From: Xiphias gladius
Taxonomy: Eukaryota; Chordata; Actinopteri; Istiophoriformes; Xiphiidae
NCBI RefSeq assembly: GCF_016859285.1
Contig: NC_053414.1
Coordinates: 24,457,517 to 24,521,516 of the forward strand
Direction: 5' to 3'
Length of the DNA stretch: 64,000 bases
Part shown: in pieces, positions 54,702-64,000 of the stretch
Position numbering within the stretch: the stretch's first letter is position 1
How the letters are laid out: the number at the start of each line of letters is the position of its first letter
Made by a program: the position numbers and the translations under genes
The notes under the pieces: model-generated
What the model saw: only the letters and a program-made list of their open reading frames with translations
Databases searched by the model: none
Told to the model about the DNA's origin: nothing

Positions 54702-57700
54702 TACGCATACCTTGCAATGGACTCATTTGCTTGCAAGGCTGAGACAGAGGATTCAAGGAGTTCCCTCTTTATGTAAAAAGCTGGGGAGGAAACACACAAA
54801 CACAGGCAGAAACACAATGTTAACTATTGTTCTGTTATACTACACTCCTCAGTAATACACCAGTGTCTAATTCAAATTAGCATATGAAAGAAAAGAACTG
54901 AAAAGACAAACACCTGTCTTAATGTCACAGCCGAAGTACACCAGCGCACCGGGAAACAAGTCAGCCTGTAGACAGAGAGAGAGAGGAGGAAAAATGAACA
55001 GAAGCCTTCAAAAATGTTTGGCACACAAGTCAATTTCTGCAAAACATGGAAAAATCCAAACAAAACTGCCCCCTGCTACACGCAAACCAAGTGCTGCTGC
55101 CACATCCAAGCCATAGTCAAGTTCATTTTTGAGAATGATTCATTGCTCTGGGATCTGAACCAGAAACCGTGGTTCTTTGAAGCAGACCACAAAATGAGCA
55201 CCAATGAAATGGTTAGTGAAAACACTTTCACCCCTTAAGCACAACACTCCTCTCCAGTCATAGTTTTAACGGTTATAATTGACCAGTCGTAGGCAGATAT
55301 TATCAACCGTACAATTATGAGGTAGAAACACAGACAGACAGGCAGGCAAGCAGGGCACATTTCTGTGACTCTAATAGAAAGCAGGCAAACAAAACTAGTT
55401 TAAGAAAAACATAGTCCTCTACTCATGTGCACATTCACATTCTCATGTAAGCATTAGTACAAAGTTGAGTTGTATTAAAAAATGTAGTGGTAAACACAAC
55501 GATGAGTAAACTGTTTGTTTCAGCTGGCGGTTACCATGCGGCCAAAAACCACCATCAGAGACAAATCTCTACTTTATTCTCAGGAAAAACACCATGGGCA
55601 ATTTCTGCTTTTCTCCTTTTTCTGCCATTTAATAGATCCTCTGATGTATAACTACCTTAACAGGAATAGGCCTTATGATAATTTTATTATAAATTGCATA
55701 ATATATTTATTATATGTAAACCAAAAAGGTGACTTATTCCTTCATACCATGAATTGAAGTAGTTGTAGCGCTTTATCAATTAAAAGAGTTATTTTATCAC
55801 AGAAACAACAACAGTAGAGGTTTATGTTAAAATGAGATCTACCTGTTAAAATCGTCATTACCGGATTCCAAACTACTGATGTTTTCATAGACACTCTGGA
55901 TGATATGGATTCTTTACTTTTACCTAACAGACATTTGCTTCTTCTTTTTGTTTCAACATTGAGAAGCATCTGCACCTGAGTCCCTGTGTAATGAACTTCC
56001 AAAACCCCAAAGATATTTAGTTTATTACCTCTGCCAAGGAGGTTCTGTTTTAACCCGTGGGCCTTTGTTGGTTTGTTTTTCTTGTCAGCAGGATTACACA
56101 AAAAGTACCTAACTGGTTAAAGGGGCGTATCCACAAATTTCTTTTTATAATCACTCTCCTTAACATTGGGAGTTTTTCGACATGTTTGTCAGTTTCTCAG
56201 GAAATGATGTATGGATGTTGAATGAAAAAATTCAGACATGTTTATCATGTTGAGATCGATGAGTTTGTAAAATCTGATGCATATCCGGACTTTTCTTCCG
56301 GCTAAAGAAAATGCTGAATCTGATTTACAAACAGAGTTGCACTTACTACGGTTCATCACAAATAAATCATTTGTTATCAGACCACCTCCTTTTTCCTTTT
56401 ATTTTTCTGCTGTAAGAGCAAGACAGATGCGTTGGATTGTCAGCATGTGCTCTACTGAGTGCCATTCTAGTTATCACATAAGACAAAGTCCTTTTTAAGG
56501 CATTTTTGCTTGAAAAATGATTTTTTTGATTTCTGAAATAATTAATTATGAGTGCATGATAAATACAGACTATTGCACATTTTCACAGGCAGCAGTATGA
56601 ACAGTTTCAGCCACTTCGACAATGAAACCAGAGCCTCTCGGTGACCTCCATCACTTGTTCCCTTCTCACATGAACACTTCCCAAGGCAGATTTATGATTG
56701 ACTTGATTGTACTCCAAGGGGATACTGTTTATCTTGAATAAGTTCTTTGTCCTCCCCATGATACCTCTTCAAAAACCTTGTCATGGACTTTCTTGTGTAT
56801 CTTATTTAAATTTTGTTTGATTTGTGGTCTTGGGCAGAAATTTGACTTAGAAACAATCTGAACCTAAAACTACTTCTCACCTTGCAGGTTATGTCCATTT
56901 ATCTTATTATGCAACTTTAGTCCTTTTCCATTGCAGATATTTGGACTTCTCATCGCAGGAAAAGCACAGTTGTTACTATTAACACTAACGAGCCAGCACT
57001 CCATACTCCAGGACCCTGAGACTGGCTGAGTCCTTAATGTTATTTATTAAGACGTGTCAAAATGTCTGCTGTCAAAACTGTCTATTACTTGCAACAGTGG
57101 TTATGTAGCGGTGTCAGAGTCTGGGCAGCGAATACTTGTCTTGTATTTGTAATTAATGAGGATCAATTATTTATTTGTTTGTCACTTTGACATTAAAGAG
57201 TCTTTTTTTCCTGTTGATCAGTATCAATAAAGGCTGGGTAATACTATTCACAGACACACTCTATTGTTGAGGATGCCCTGAATTGTCTAGAACATCAAAT
57301 GGATCCACATTTTCCAACAGACAAACTGATCTCTCCTTGCCAGTTACAGTCATCCTCTGCTCCTAAAGAACATTTATAATAAAACACTGATAGCATCTTG
57401 TCACAGACACGATACATTTGATTAAGCCTAGATTGTGCTGTCTTGTAAATCTATTAAAATCTTTTCCAAAGTAATACTTGCCTTTGGATATTCCCAATAA
57501 TTTTCAACTAAACCCAAGTTAACAGCCTCTTAACAGATATCAAAGCTCTTACAAGTTTTTTTTGGATAAGCAGTTGATATCACACCAACTGACCGAGGAT
57601 TCAATAACCTTCGTTGGGTGTGGAGTCATTATGGTAACATTAATCTCATGTAGTACAAAAAAAAAATTAATGGACTGCACTAATACAGTGCTTTTCTAGT

Positions 57701-57795
57701 CTTATCACATACTCAAAGCACTTGACACTACATGCCACATTCACTCATTCACGCAAACATTCATACAACTCTCTTATTCTATACAAACTGTGTTT

Positions 57796-57840
<45 letters not shown>

Positions 57841-58675
57841 ACCAATGATGCATCGGGGGCAATTTGGGGTTCAATATCTTGCCCAAGGACACTTTGACAT
57901 GCGGACTGGAGGAGCTGGGGATCGAACCACCGACCTTCCGGTTAGTGGACGACCCCTCCTGATCCACAGCCCCTGTTAATCAACAGAAAATTAGTGAACA
58001 TCTATTTTGATCATTAACTGTTTAAGTCATTTCTCATGCAACAATGCAATAAATTTGCTTGTTATCATTATTGTAACTTGAATATATTTGTGTGGAAAAC
58101 TATGTTGGACAAACCAAAGAGTCTGAAGACGACCCCTTTGGACTTTCGCAAAATAACACGTATGCGGCCATTAAGTGCACATTAATGACACCTTTTACAA
58201 GATTCTTGTCTCAAAATGAGTTAGCTTGAAAAATTAAAGCCAGCGGAAGCCTGCCTGTTCAACCAACTCCTGGATCTGATGTTAGCATAACTAACTAACA
58301 CTAGTGAACTACTGGTGTTGATGAGCTACATCATCATTTGTTGTTGGTACAGAAAAGCCATCACAGTGCCATCGGTGAACATTTTCAATGTAGCTTAGCC
58401 CTACATTGTTTCAAACCAGCAACGTAAACCTGCCTAATCCCTCCAACGGTCATACCTTCTCCACTATGACTCATCTTACACACACTGTCCTTTCTCCCTC
58501 TGCCCCCCCCCATGATAACTATTTTCTAAATTGGGACACGCTGGCCTAATTGCTTTTATCAAAGCCCTGTGAGCAGAAAACAATGTGTTACAGTGGAACA
58601 ACAGGCATTCCTGCTATCCTGCTCCCTCTGGCAGCTGCACCTCCGCTCTGGATAAGACAGGGCAACGGGAAAAGA

Positions 58676-58713
<38 letters not shown>

Positions 58714-59908
58714 AGAGAGAGAGAGCGAGACAGTTACAGAAACAGTATGAAAAACATATATTCTATATATATATATGTAAGACAGAAAGGGAGAGAGAGA
58801 GAGAGAAAAAGAGGCAGAATAGATACTGATGGAAGTCAGAGGGAGAGACGAGATGAGGGAGGGGATGCCTGGTATTAAAGGGCTTCTGGGTTGGGAAACA
58901 TTCCTTTCCTGACATGACACAAAGTGATTAAAGTGTGTGTGTGCGCGCGTGTGTGTCGTGAGTGAGTGTGTGTGAGCGAGAGACATTGTACAAATGCGTG
59001 TGCCCTCGTGTGTATGTGACATAACAAAAAAAAAGATTAAAGATTCTTTGTATGTGTCAAAGATTGTTGTATAGACAGGGAAACTGAGCCAGACGCAGAG
59101 TATGTGTGTGACATGACACCAATGGGATTAAAGATTTTGATTTGTGCACTTTAATGCTTTTAAGTCCCTAATGGATAGAGACATGGGGGTGAGGGAGGGG
59201 GGCTGAGGCATAAGAGAGGGTTGGAGAGAGGGATAGTAGTGGTGGAGGTGGAGGTGGAGGTGGAGATGGAGGGAGGGGAGAAAGAGGAAAGAGAGAAAGC
59301 TGGAGTTGGGGTACAGGGGAGGGACAGGTAGTGACAAACAGACAGGGAGAGTCCAGAAAGGGACAAAAAGATGAAAAACAAAGAAACAAACGACTTACAT
59401 CAGAACATCAGATTTGATTCAGGGAGGTTGTGGCACCAGAAGAGACGGACACGCACACACGCACACACACACACACACACACACAAAGCACGCACGCACG
59501 CACGCACGCACGCACGTACACACCATCACCAACATACACATTTCAAAGTATGCTTTTGAGGATCGTTATCTTTTCTCTCTGAGGACCTAAATCTTGTTCA
59601 TCATCACAACACGATATCACTTCAAACAACTTTCTCTTCCTCCCCTTCGTTCCCCCACATCTCCTTTCGTCTGCTTCAGGTTGAGTCAAAGTGTCGAAAA
59701 ACGGGAGCATGGCACTCACTGCTGACAAAAATGTTCTAGTTATTCTAAAATGATGTGTCTAAAAATGAAAACAAGGCGACTCAAGAGAGTGTGTGTGAAC
59801 CAGAGAACAACTTTTTTTGTTTTTCATTTGTATCTCTTCTCTGTCAACTGTTTCACTACAGGGATTGCTCTGAACTCGAAAGCAACAAAACATCAAGGCT
59901 GCCCATTG

Positions 59909-59957
<49 letters not shown>

Positions 59958-62900
59958 AAGATCAAAGCGAGGCCTGTATTAACCCCATGTGCCAGTCTGG
60001 GAAAAATCAAACCCAGCTGGGGTCAAGGACAGTGGAGAGGGGGGAACAAGTGTGAGAGTGTGTAGGAGCGAGAGAAGAGGGGGAGAATGGGAATGTGGTA
60101 GGGCTTTGAAGAGGAGCGAGAGAGACCAGCCGATACATTTTACAGTTAGTCTGTGTGTGTATGTGTTGAGATAGTTTCAAAGATGGTCACTTGAAGTTTT
60201 GCAGTTGGTTTTTTTTGGAGTTTGGGTGTGATGTGCTTTGTTTGAGTCAAATCATTCTGTTTTTGATTGTCCTTCAACTAAAGGGCTTCCTACATATTTC
60301 AATTACAAAGTGAGGATTCCTACCTGGAAAAGTGTAGCTGTAGGGTCGTCCAGAATGGTTTTTGGGGGTGTGATGACTGAAAGAAAGTTTTAAGCGAAAA
60401 AAAAGGGTGAACTTGGTGGAAAGAAATGGGAACACAGTACTTACTAACATGTACATATACTGGAACCACTGGAGAGTTAAACTTGACAAAGTGATTTTAA
60501 AAAAATTGAACAGAATACACGTAAGCATTGATTGTAGGCATGTAATTTGTTAAACTGAAGCCTTTTTCAATATAGTATGATCAGTTTTCCTCTAAAACTA
60601 ATGCTGCTGTTCAACAACATTTTCTCCACATCAAGAGATACTGTAGACAAGGAGGACTGAATTGATTTCCCTGCTTTTCAGGAAATTATGAATAACAGCA
60701 AGTCAGCTGTGGAAACACTCAGACATTTTTGTACACAATAGTAAATCAAGTTGAAATAGACCTGTGAGGCATGTGTGGAGAATTTGACCACAATGACAAT
60801 AAGGTTTGGCTTTTGGCATCAAACTAGTTCTAATGCACTGAGAGAATTGGAAATTAACTAAAAAAATATTTTATAATCTGAAAAATTGTAAGTGAGGAGC
60901 CTTTCCTTTATTCAATAGTTGACAGTAGAGACAAATAAGAAAAATGGGGAGAGAGTTAGGCGACGACACGTAACACAAGTCCCCAGCCAGAATCAAACCA
61001 GGAATACTGGTATTGTACGTGGTTTGTAGCTTCGACAACTTGATCTCACGTATGTCATACTGAGTTGAGATCTGGGAATGCAGCAACATTGGTAAAAAGA
61101 AGTCAGACAGGGTAAGAAACACAAGCAGTCAGACAGGTTTTAAACAAACCTCCAGGTCAGCCAAACTTATTTTTTAAGAGAAAACGCAGGTGGACAATAA
61201 AATTGTTACCCAATCTGTGCATTTTAGACATCTACCATAGTTTACTGACTTACTTCTTTATTCAGCCTCGACCTCCCGTACTTTCCTGTGCAGTGAGAGG
61301 TTATTAACATTTGAGGTTTTCTGACATTCAGTTTTACCCTCAAAGTGAAGGGGTTTAGATAATATGGATAATCCATAGGCTTCTTTAAAACCTGTAAGAT
61401 TATCTGACTGCTAATTTTTTGCCCCATGGCACTTTGTTGTAGCAATGTTGCAGGCCTCTAGATCTCAGCAATTATTCTGGTGAGTGCAACGTTACCATAA
61501 CTGATGGAAATAATGGCTAAAACTATGAACATAAGACTTGAGTTGCAATAAACCAAAAATATCTTTTAATCAAGCAAAGTGTTAAATAACAGAAATATGA
61601 TTTCATAACATCTTCAAACCTTTACAAAGGAGCTACAGGGTGAATGTTGATGCTTGATGATGATGTGATTAATTAGTGAGAAATCAAATGACACTTACAC
61701 AGGTAGAAACTGAGCTGAGGATCCTCCAAGTGACTCCTCACAAAGTGCCTGACAGTACCAACTGGACACAAAACACACACAGAGCAAATCAATTTATGCA
61801 TAAACAAATTGATCTATATGCAGCTACATCAGTCACCGTGTGGAGTAAAAATAATTTTTCAGACGGAATTTTCCTCCAATTTGTTGTTCTGCTGGTTGTC
61901 GTGTTGCAGTTGGGGCTGAGGTGGATCTAATCCCTGGAATTACAGACCTGTCTCATTCTTTGTGTCTCTCTGTCACTCTGGTGTGGCTACAGTCATAAAT
62001 GTGGTGAGGGAGCCGCAAGTAACTTTAACATTGCAGCCATACCTGTGGCTAGCCAGCTGAAATGAACACTCTGTACACTGCACACACACCCGCGCACACA
62101 CACGAGCATAAAGAGAAACACACACACCTGTCTCCAGGGGCCTGAAGAAGCCTTGTAGAACATGTCTGTCTGGAAACTGGACCCTCAGGACCACCTGGGG
62201 ACACAGAGGGGTAGAAGAGGTTATTTAAAATCTGTTCCTTTCAAACAAACATACAAAAAAAAAAAAAAAAAAACCGGACTGTGATTATATATTTGTCACT
62301 TGTACTCACTTTGGGATATCTGTCCATTTTCTCTTTCATCTGGGCCTCTCTTAAAGATTTAGTCATCAGTGGAGCCTCCTCCAATAACTTCCTAGAAGAA
62401 TGAAGGAGAAAGAGACAGACTAATTTACAACGAAATGAGCTGTGAAATAAAAAGCAGACTTTGGAATCGACGATGGGACAAAGCAAAAAAAATGAGTCGA
62501 TTTTTCTTCTTCTGTCTTTACTCGTGTGTGGCCGTGTATGCGTGTGTACGTGTCAGAGGTAGAGATGAATTGCTGTGGTTGGCTTAATTCCACCCTTGGT
62601 AATTGCAGTCATTGACACGGTAGTAGCAAAGCCATGAGGCAGCCAGCTAAGTCAACTTAGACGGAGATTAAAGGATGTACGCGGTGAGGTCTCATCCTGA
62701 CAGTGTTTGGTCGATGGCTGGAAGATAAACGCCTACACAAAACAGGCTTACTAATTGCTCTCTGTATGCCATATTTAGAAGCTTTTGTAGTGTGCATAGT
62801 GTCTTATAAATTAGAACATGTTTGCAAACACACACAATGTCTCAGCAGCTGTGCTCTGCTGTGACCACAGAGTAGACTTGTCCGCATCTGTTTTGAAGAA

Positions 62901-63664
62901 GCACTCATAAATAAATAAAAACTTCAAACCTACAATAAATAAAAACTTCAAAACACATTCAGTGATGCCCAGCATTATGCCTGCCTATGGCCTCTCATCA
63001 CTGCTATGGTATTCTGCAATTAAGGGTTATACATCGACAAAACACCGCAGGACCAAATGCCAAACTGACTAATTATCCGTTATGAACAGTGCAGGAGCAC
63101 ATCTCATCCAGACGTGTTTCTGCAGCAACAAAGTATTTATACTAAATATCACACACAGCCCTCTGACCCCAAGTCAACCACCTCGTTTCACTTCCTCATC
63201 CCCACCTCTCGCTCTTCAGCTGGGCGAAGCGCTTCCGCACATCATCCACTGTTATTTCAAAGAACTCATCGGGCAGATCCCCGTGCTTCTCAGACTGATG
63301 GGACATCGAGTCCAGGTGGTAGATGAGAGGCTCCCTTTCCACTGGCTGCAGGGAGAAAGTGAGAGAATGAAAAGATGGAGACATAAAAGTCTCGACACTA
63401 ATGTTTTCATCGAAAGCCCCCTGAAACATCATGGTTATGCCTGTAATTAGCACGAGTGGCCTGATTGGGAATCAAGCGCTTAAACGATGTGTTACAAAAA
63501 TCACGCTGTCCATTCAAGGTGGAAATCCAGAACAAGGGAAGCAGATAAACTGGAATAAACAGGTTAAAAAACAGAAACTTATGACTGGCAGCAAATGGCT
63601 TTACCTCCAAGAACTCCTCCCCATAATCCATGTCCTCGTCTGGCTGATTGGTGGTGGCTTGATG
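51163..63664 (-). CDS. ASPSCR1: ASPSCR1 / TUG, UBX-domain tether for GLUT4 (C-terminal half, 5' end beyond window)
   Basis: Ten exons in transcript order: 63605-63664, 63206-63345, 62310-62391, 62128-62194, 61699-61761, 60324-60376, 54914-54965, 54711-54780, 53969-54156 and 51163-51173. All phases close, giving 261 residues. The conserved lead-in reads DLPDEFFEITVDDVRKRFAQ then KSERKLLEEAPLMTKS. The UBX domain is spread over five exons (DRYPKVVLRVQFPDRHVLQG, FFRPLET, FVRSHLEDPQLSFYLF, ITPPKTILDD, ADLFPGALVYFG). The end is DPGKVPKWLKLPGKK, against human KVPKWLKLPASKR. TUG binds p97/VCP through UBX and retains GLUT4 vesicles until insulin-stimulated cleavage. The N-terminal ubiquitin-like region and cleavage site would lie right of the window. 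The linker in the ninth exon is Pro/Ser-rich and disordered-looking. The eleven-base terminal exon is inferred from a good acceptor, in-frame GKK-stop and a downstream AATAAA. Confidence 0.93.
51999..52016. repeat. Homopolymer C run (18)
   Basis: Eighteen consecutive cytosines; length may be an assembly estimate. Confidence 0.9.
54429..54482. repeat. (GT)n microsatellite in ASPSCR1 intron (CA in RNA sense)
   Basis: Same intron (54157-54710) as the (CA)n tract at 54639-54699 but of opposite sense. Confidence 0.97.
54639..54699. repeat. (CA)n microsatellite in ASPSCR1 intron (UG in RNA sense)
   Basis: Begins about ten bases inside the intron from the donor at 54709-54710 on the minus strand. 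Confidence 0.97.
57685..57975 (+). repeat. Teleost dispersed repeat with TTGCCCAAGGACACTT
   Basis: It opens ACAGTGCTTTTCTAGTCTTA, runs through CACTCAAAGCACTTGACACT-like sequence and CATTCACTCATTCACGC, is interrupted by a (CA)n tract, then reads GGGGCAATTTGGGGTTCAAT, TTGCCCAAGGACACTTTGAC and GGGGATCGAACCACCGACCT. From memory this element is abundant in percomorph fish. Its 86-codon open frame is repeat-derived, not a gene. Confidence 0.75.
57801..57833. repeat. (CA)n microsatellite inside a dispersed repeat
   Basis: Short pure CA run within the 57685-57975 element. Confidence 0.95.
58677..58709. repeat. (GT)n then (GA)n microsatellite
   Basis: Pure GT, followed by GAGAGA-rich sequence to about 58730 and again at 58790-58806. 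Confidence 0.95.
59488..59516. repeat. (CGCA)n tetranucleotide repeat
   Basis: About seven CGCA units directly after a CA run at 59455-59484. Confidence 0.95.
59911..59957. repeat. (GT)n microsatellite
   Basis: Pure GT run of 47 bases in the large ASPSCR1 intron. Confidence 0.96.
60885..61045 (-). mobile_element. tRNA-type SINE, minus strand
   Basis: On the minus strand GGTTTGATTCTGGCTGGGGA resembles a B box (GGTTCGAnTCC) and is followed by a TGTGTTACGTGTCGTCGCC spacer, CTCTCTCCCC, TTTGTCTCTACTGTCAACTA and TTGAATAAAGG, the same tail as at 3768-3872. Confidence 0.7.
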
Positions 63665-63896
63665 CTGTGAAAGGAACAGAACAGGCTACAAGGTATATCT
63701 GTTTCCTCTGAAGAGACTATTTTGTTAACTACTGTTTCCAAGGTCAAGAATGATGTTTCAATCTAAAGCAAAGCATGCTGAGTAATCTAGAGAAATCTGC
63801 CAATGGGGAAAGGAAACATGACTTTATAAGATTTCGTGAAGCTAGCATAAAAGTACGTCACACTATCTGACTTTAAAAGTAGTAAGAAAGTGTTGC

Positions 63897-64000
63897 TATG
63901 GGCACCCTGGTTGTCTAATGGTTAAAACATATACCACATAATCGCAGCTTCCCTGTTTTGATTACAGCTGAGGACCTTTGTTTGCATGTCCACTATCAAA
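63897..64000 (+). mobile_element. tRNA-type SINE, 5' part, running off the right edge
   Basis: GGGCACCCTGGTTGTCTAAT with GGTTAAAACATATACCACAT is the tRNA-like head, followed by TGATTACAGCTGAGGACCTT and TTTGCATGTC. The B box has decayed, so this copy is unlikely to be transcribed. Confidence 0.65.

Larger units (their letters stand above)
54966..60323 (-). other. Large ASPSCR1 intron, about 5.4 kb
   Basis: No additional ASPSCR1 exon is needed here by protein alignment. The interval contains CA/GT tracts at 57801, 58677 and 59911, GGTGGA and CGCA short tandem repeats, and a fish dispersed repeat at 57685. The remainder is unremarkable AT-rich sequence. Confidence 0.6.

Noticed and set aside
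57722..57979. 85-codon frame with FDMRTGGAGDRTTDLPVSGRP
   Set aside because: It is derived from a dispersed teleost repeat with many genomic copies, not a gene.
63081..63450. 122-codon plus-strand frame
   Set aside because: It is the antisense shadow of the ASPSCR1 exon at 63206-63345.

Overview
The window is vertebrate nuclear DNA, almost certainly from a teleost (percomorph-type) fish. Genes are split by short GT-AG introns. Long (CA)n/(GT)n tracts recur every few kilobases. Repeats familiar from fish genomes are scattered throughout: Tc1/mariner remnants, tRNA-type SINE tails, a LINE fragment and short hAT- or piggyBac-like elements. Bacterial features such as operons, ribosome binding sites and CRISPR arrays are absent, and most long open frames are translations of CA/GT microsatellites.

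Four recognisable protein genes all lie on the minus strand. From left to right they are MAFG (small Maf bZIP factor; coding 632-1239, 5' exon and CpG-rich promoter near 15.3-16.2 kb), PYCR1 (pyrroline-5-carboxylate reductase; eight coding exons 23386-28325, 5' exon near 28.9 kb), MYADML2 (two-exon MARVEL-domain membrane protein; 36361-38710) and the C-terminal half of ASPSCR1/TUG (UBX protein; ten coding exons 51163-63664, 5' part beyond the right edge). From memory of human 17q25.3, the order MAFG-PYCR1-MYADML2-(NOTUM)-ASPSCR1 is conserved, but ASPSCR1 here points the same way as its neighbours and I see no NOTUM exon. For these genes I derived exon joins by hand, and every intron phase closes.

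Region by region: 1-16.3 kb is MAFG with a roughly 14-kb first intron full of repeats and an excellent Maf/NRF2-type site inside a hairpin. 16.3-23 kb is repeat-rich intergenic DNA with a degenerate Tc1 copy and a nested hAT-like element. 23-29.2 kb is PYCR1, with a CpG/CCAAT promoter carrying an ATF4-type motif. 29.2-36.3 kb is mostly gene-poor. 36.3-40 kb is MYADML2 plus an unrecognised set of coding-looking exons just upstream on the same strand, the best candidate here for something undescribed. 40-50.8 kb is gene-poor. 50.8-64 kb is ASPSCR1 with large introns.

The genes do not form one pathway. MAFG is a nuclear stress-response partner, PYCR1 makes proline in mitochondria, MYADML2 is a membrane protein and ASPSCR1 handles GLUT4 vesicles and p97. 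The more unusual signals are complementary UG and CA repeats placed around splice sites in PYCR1 and ASPSCR1, several exact palindromes, CTCF-like motifs (some carried by repeats), and the unassigned exons near 39 kb.
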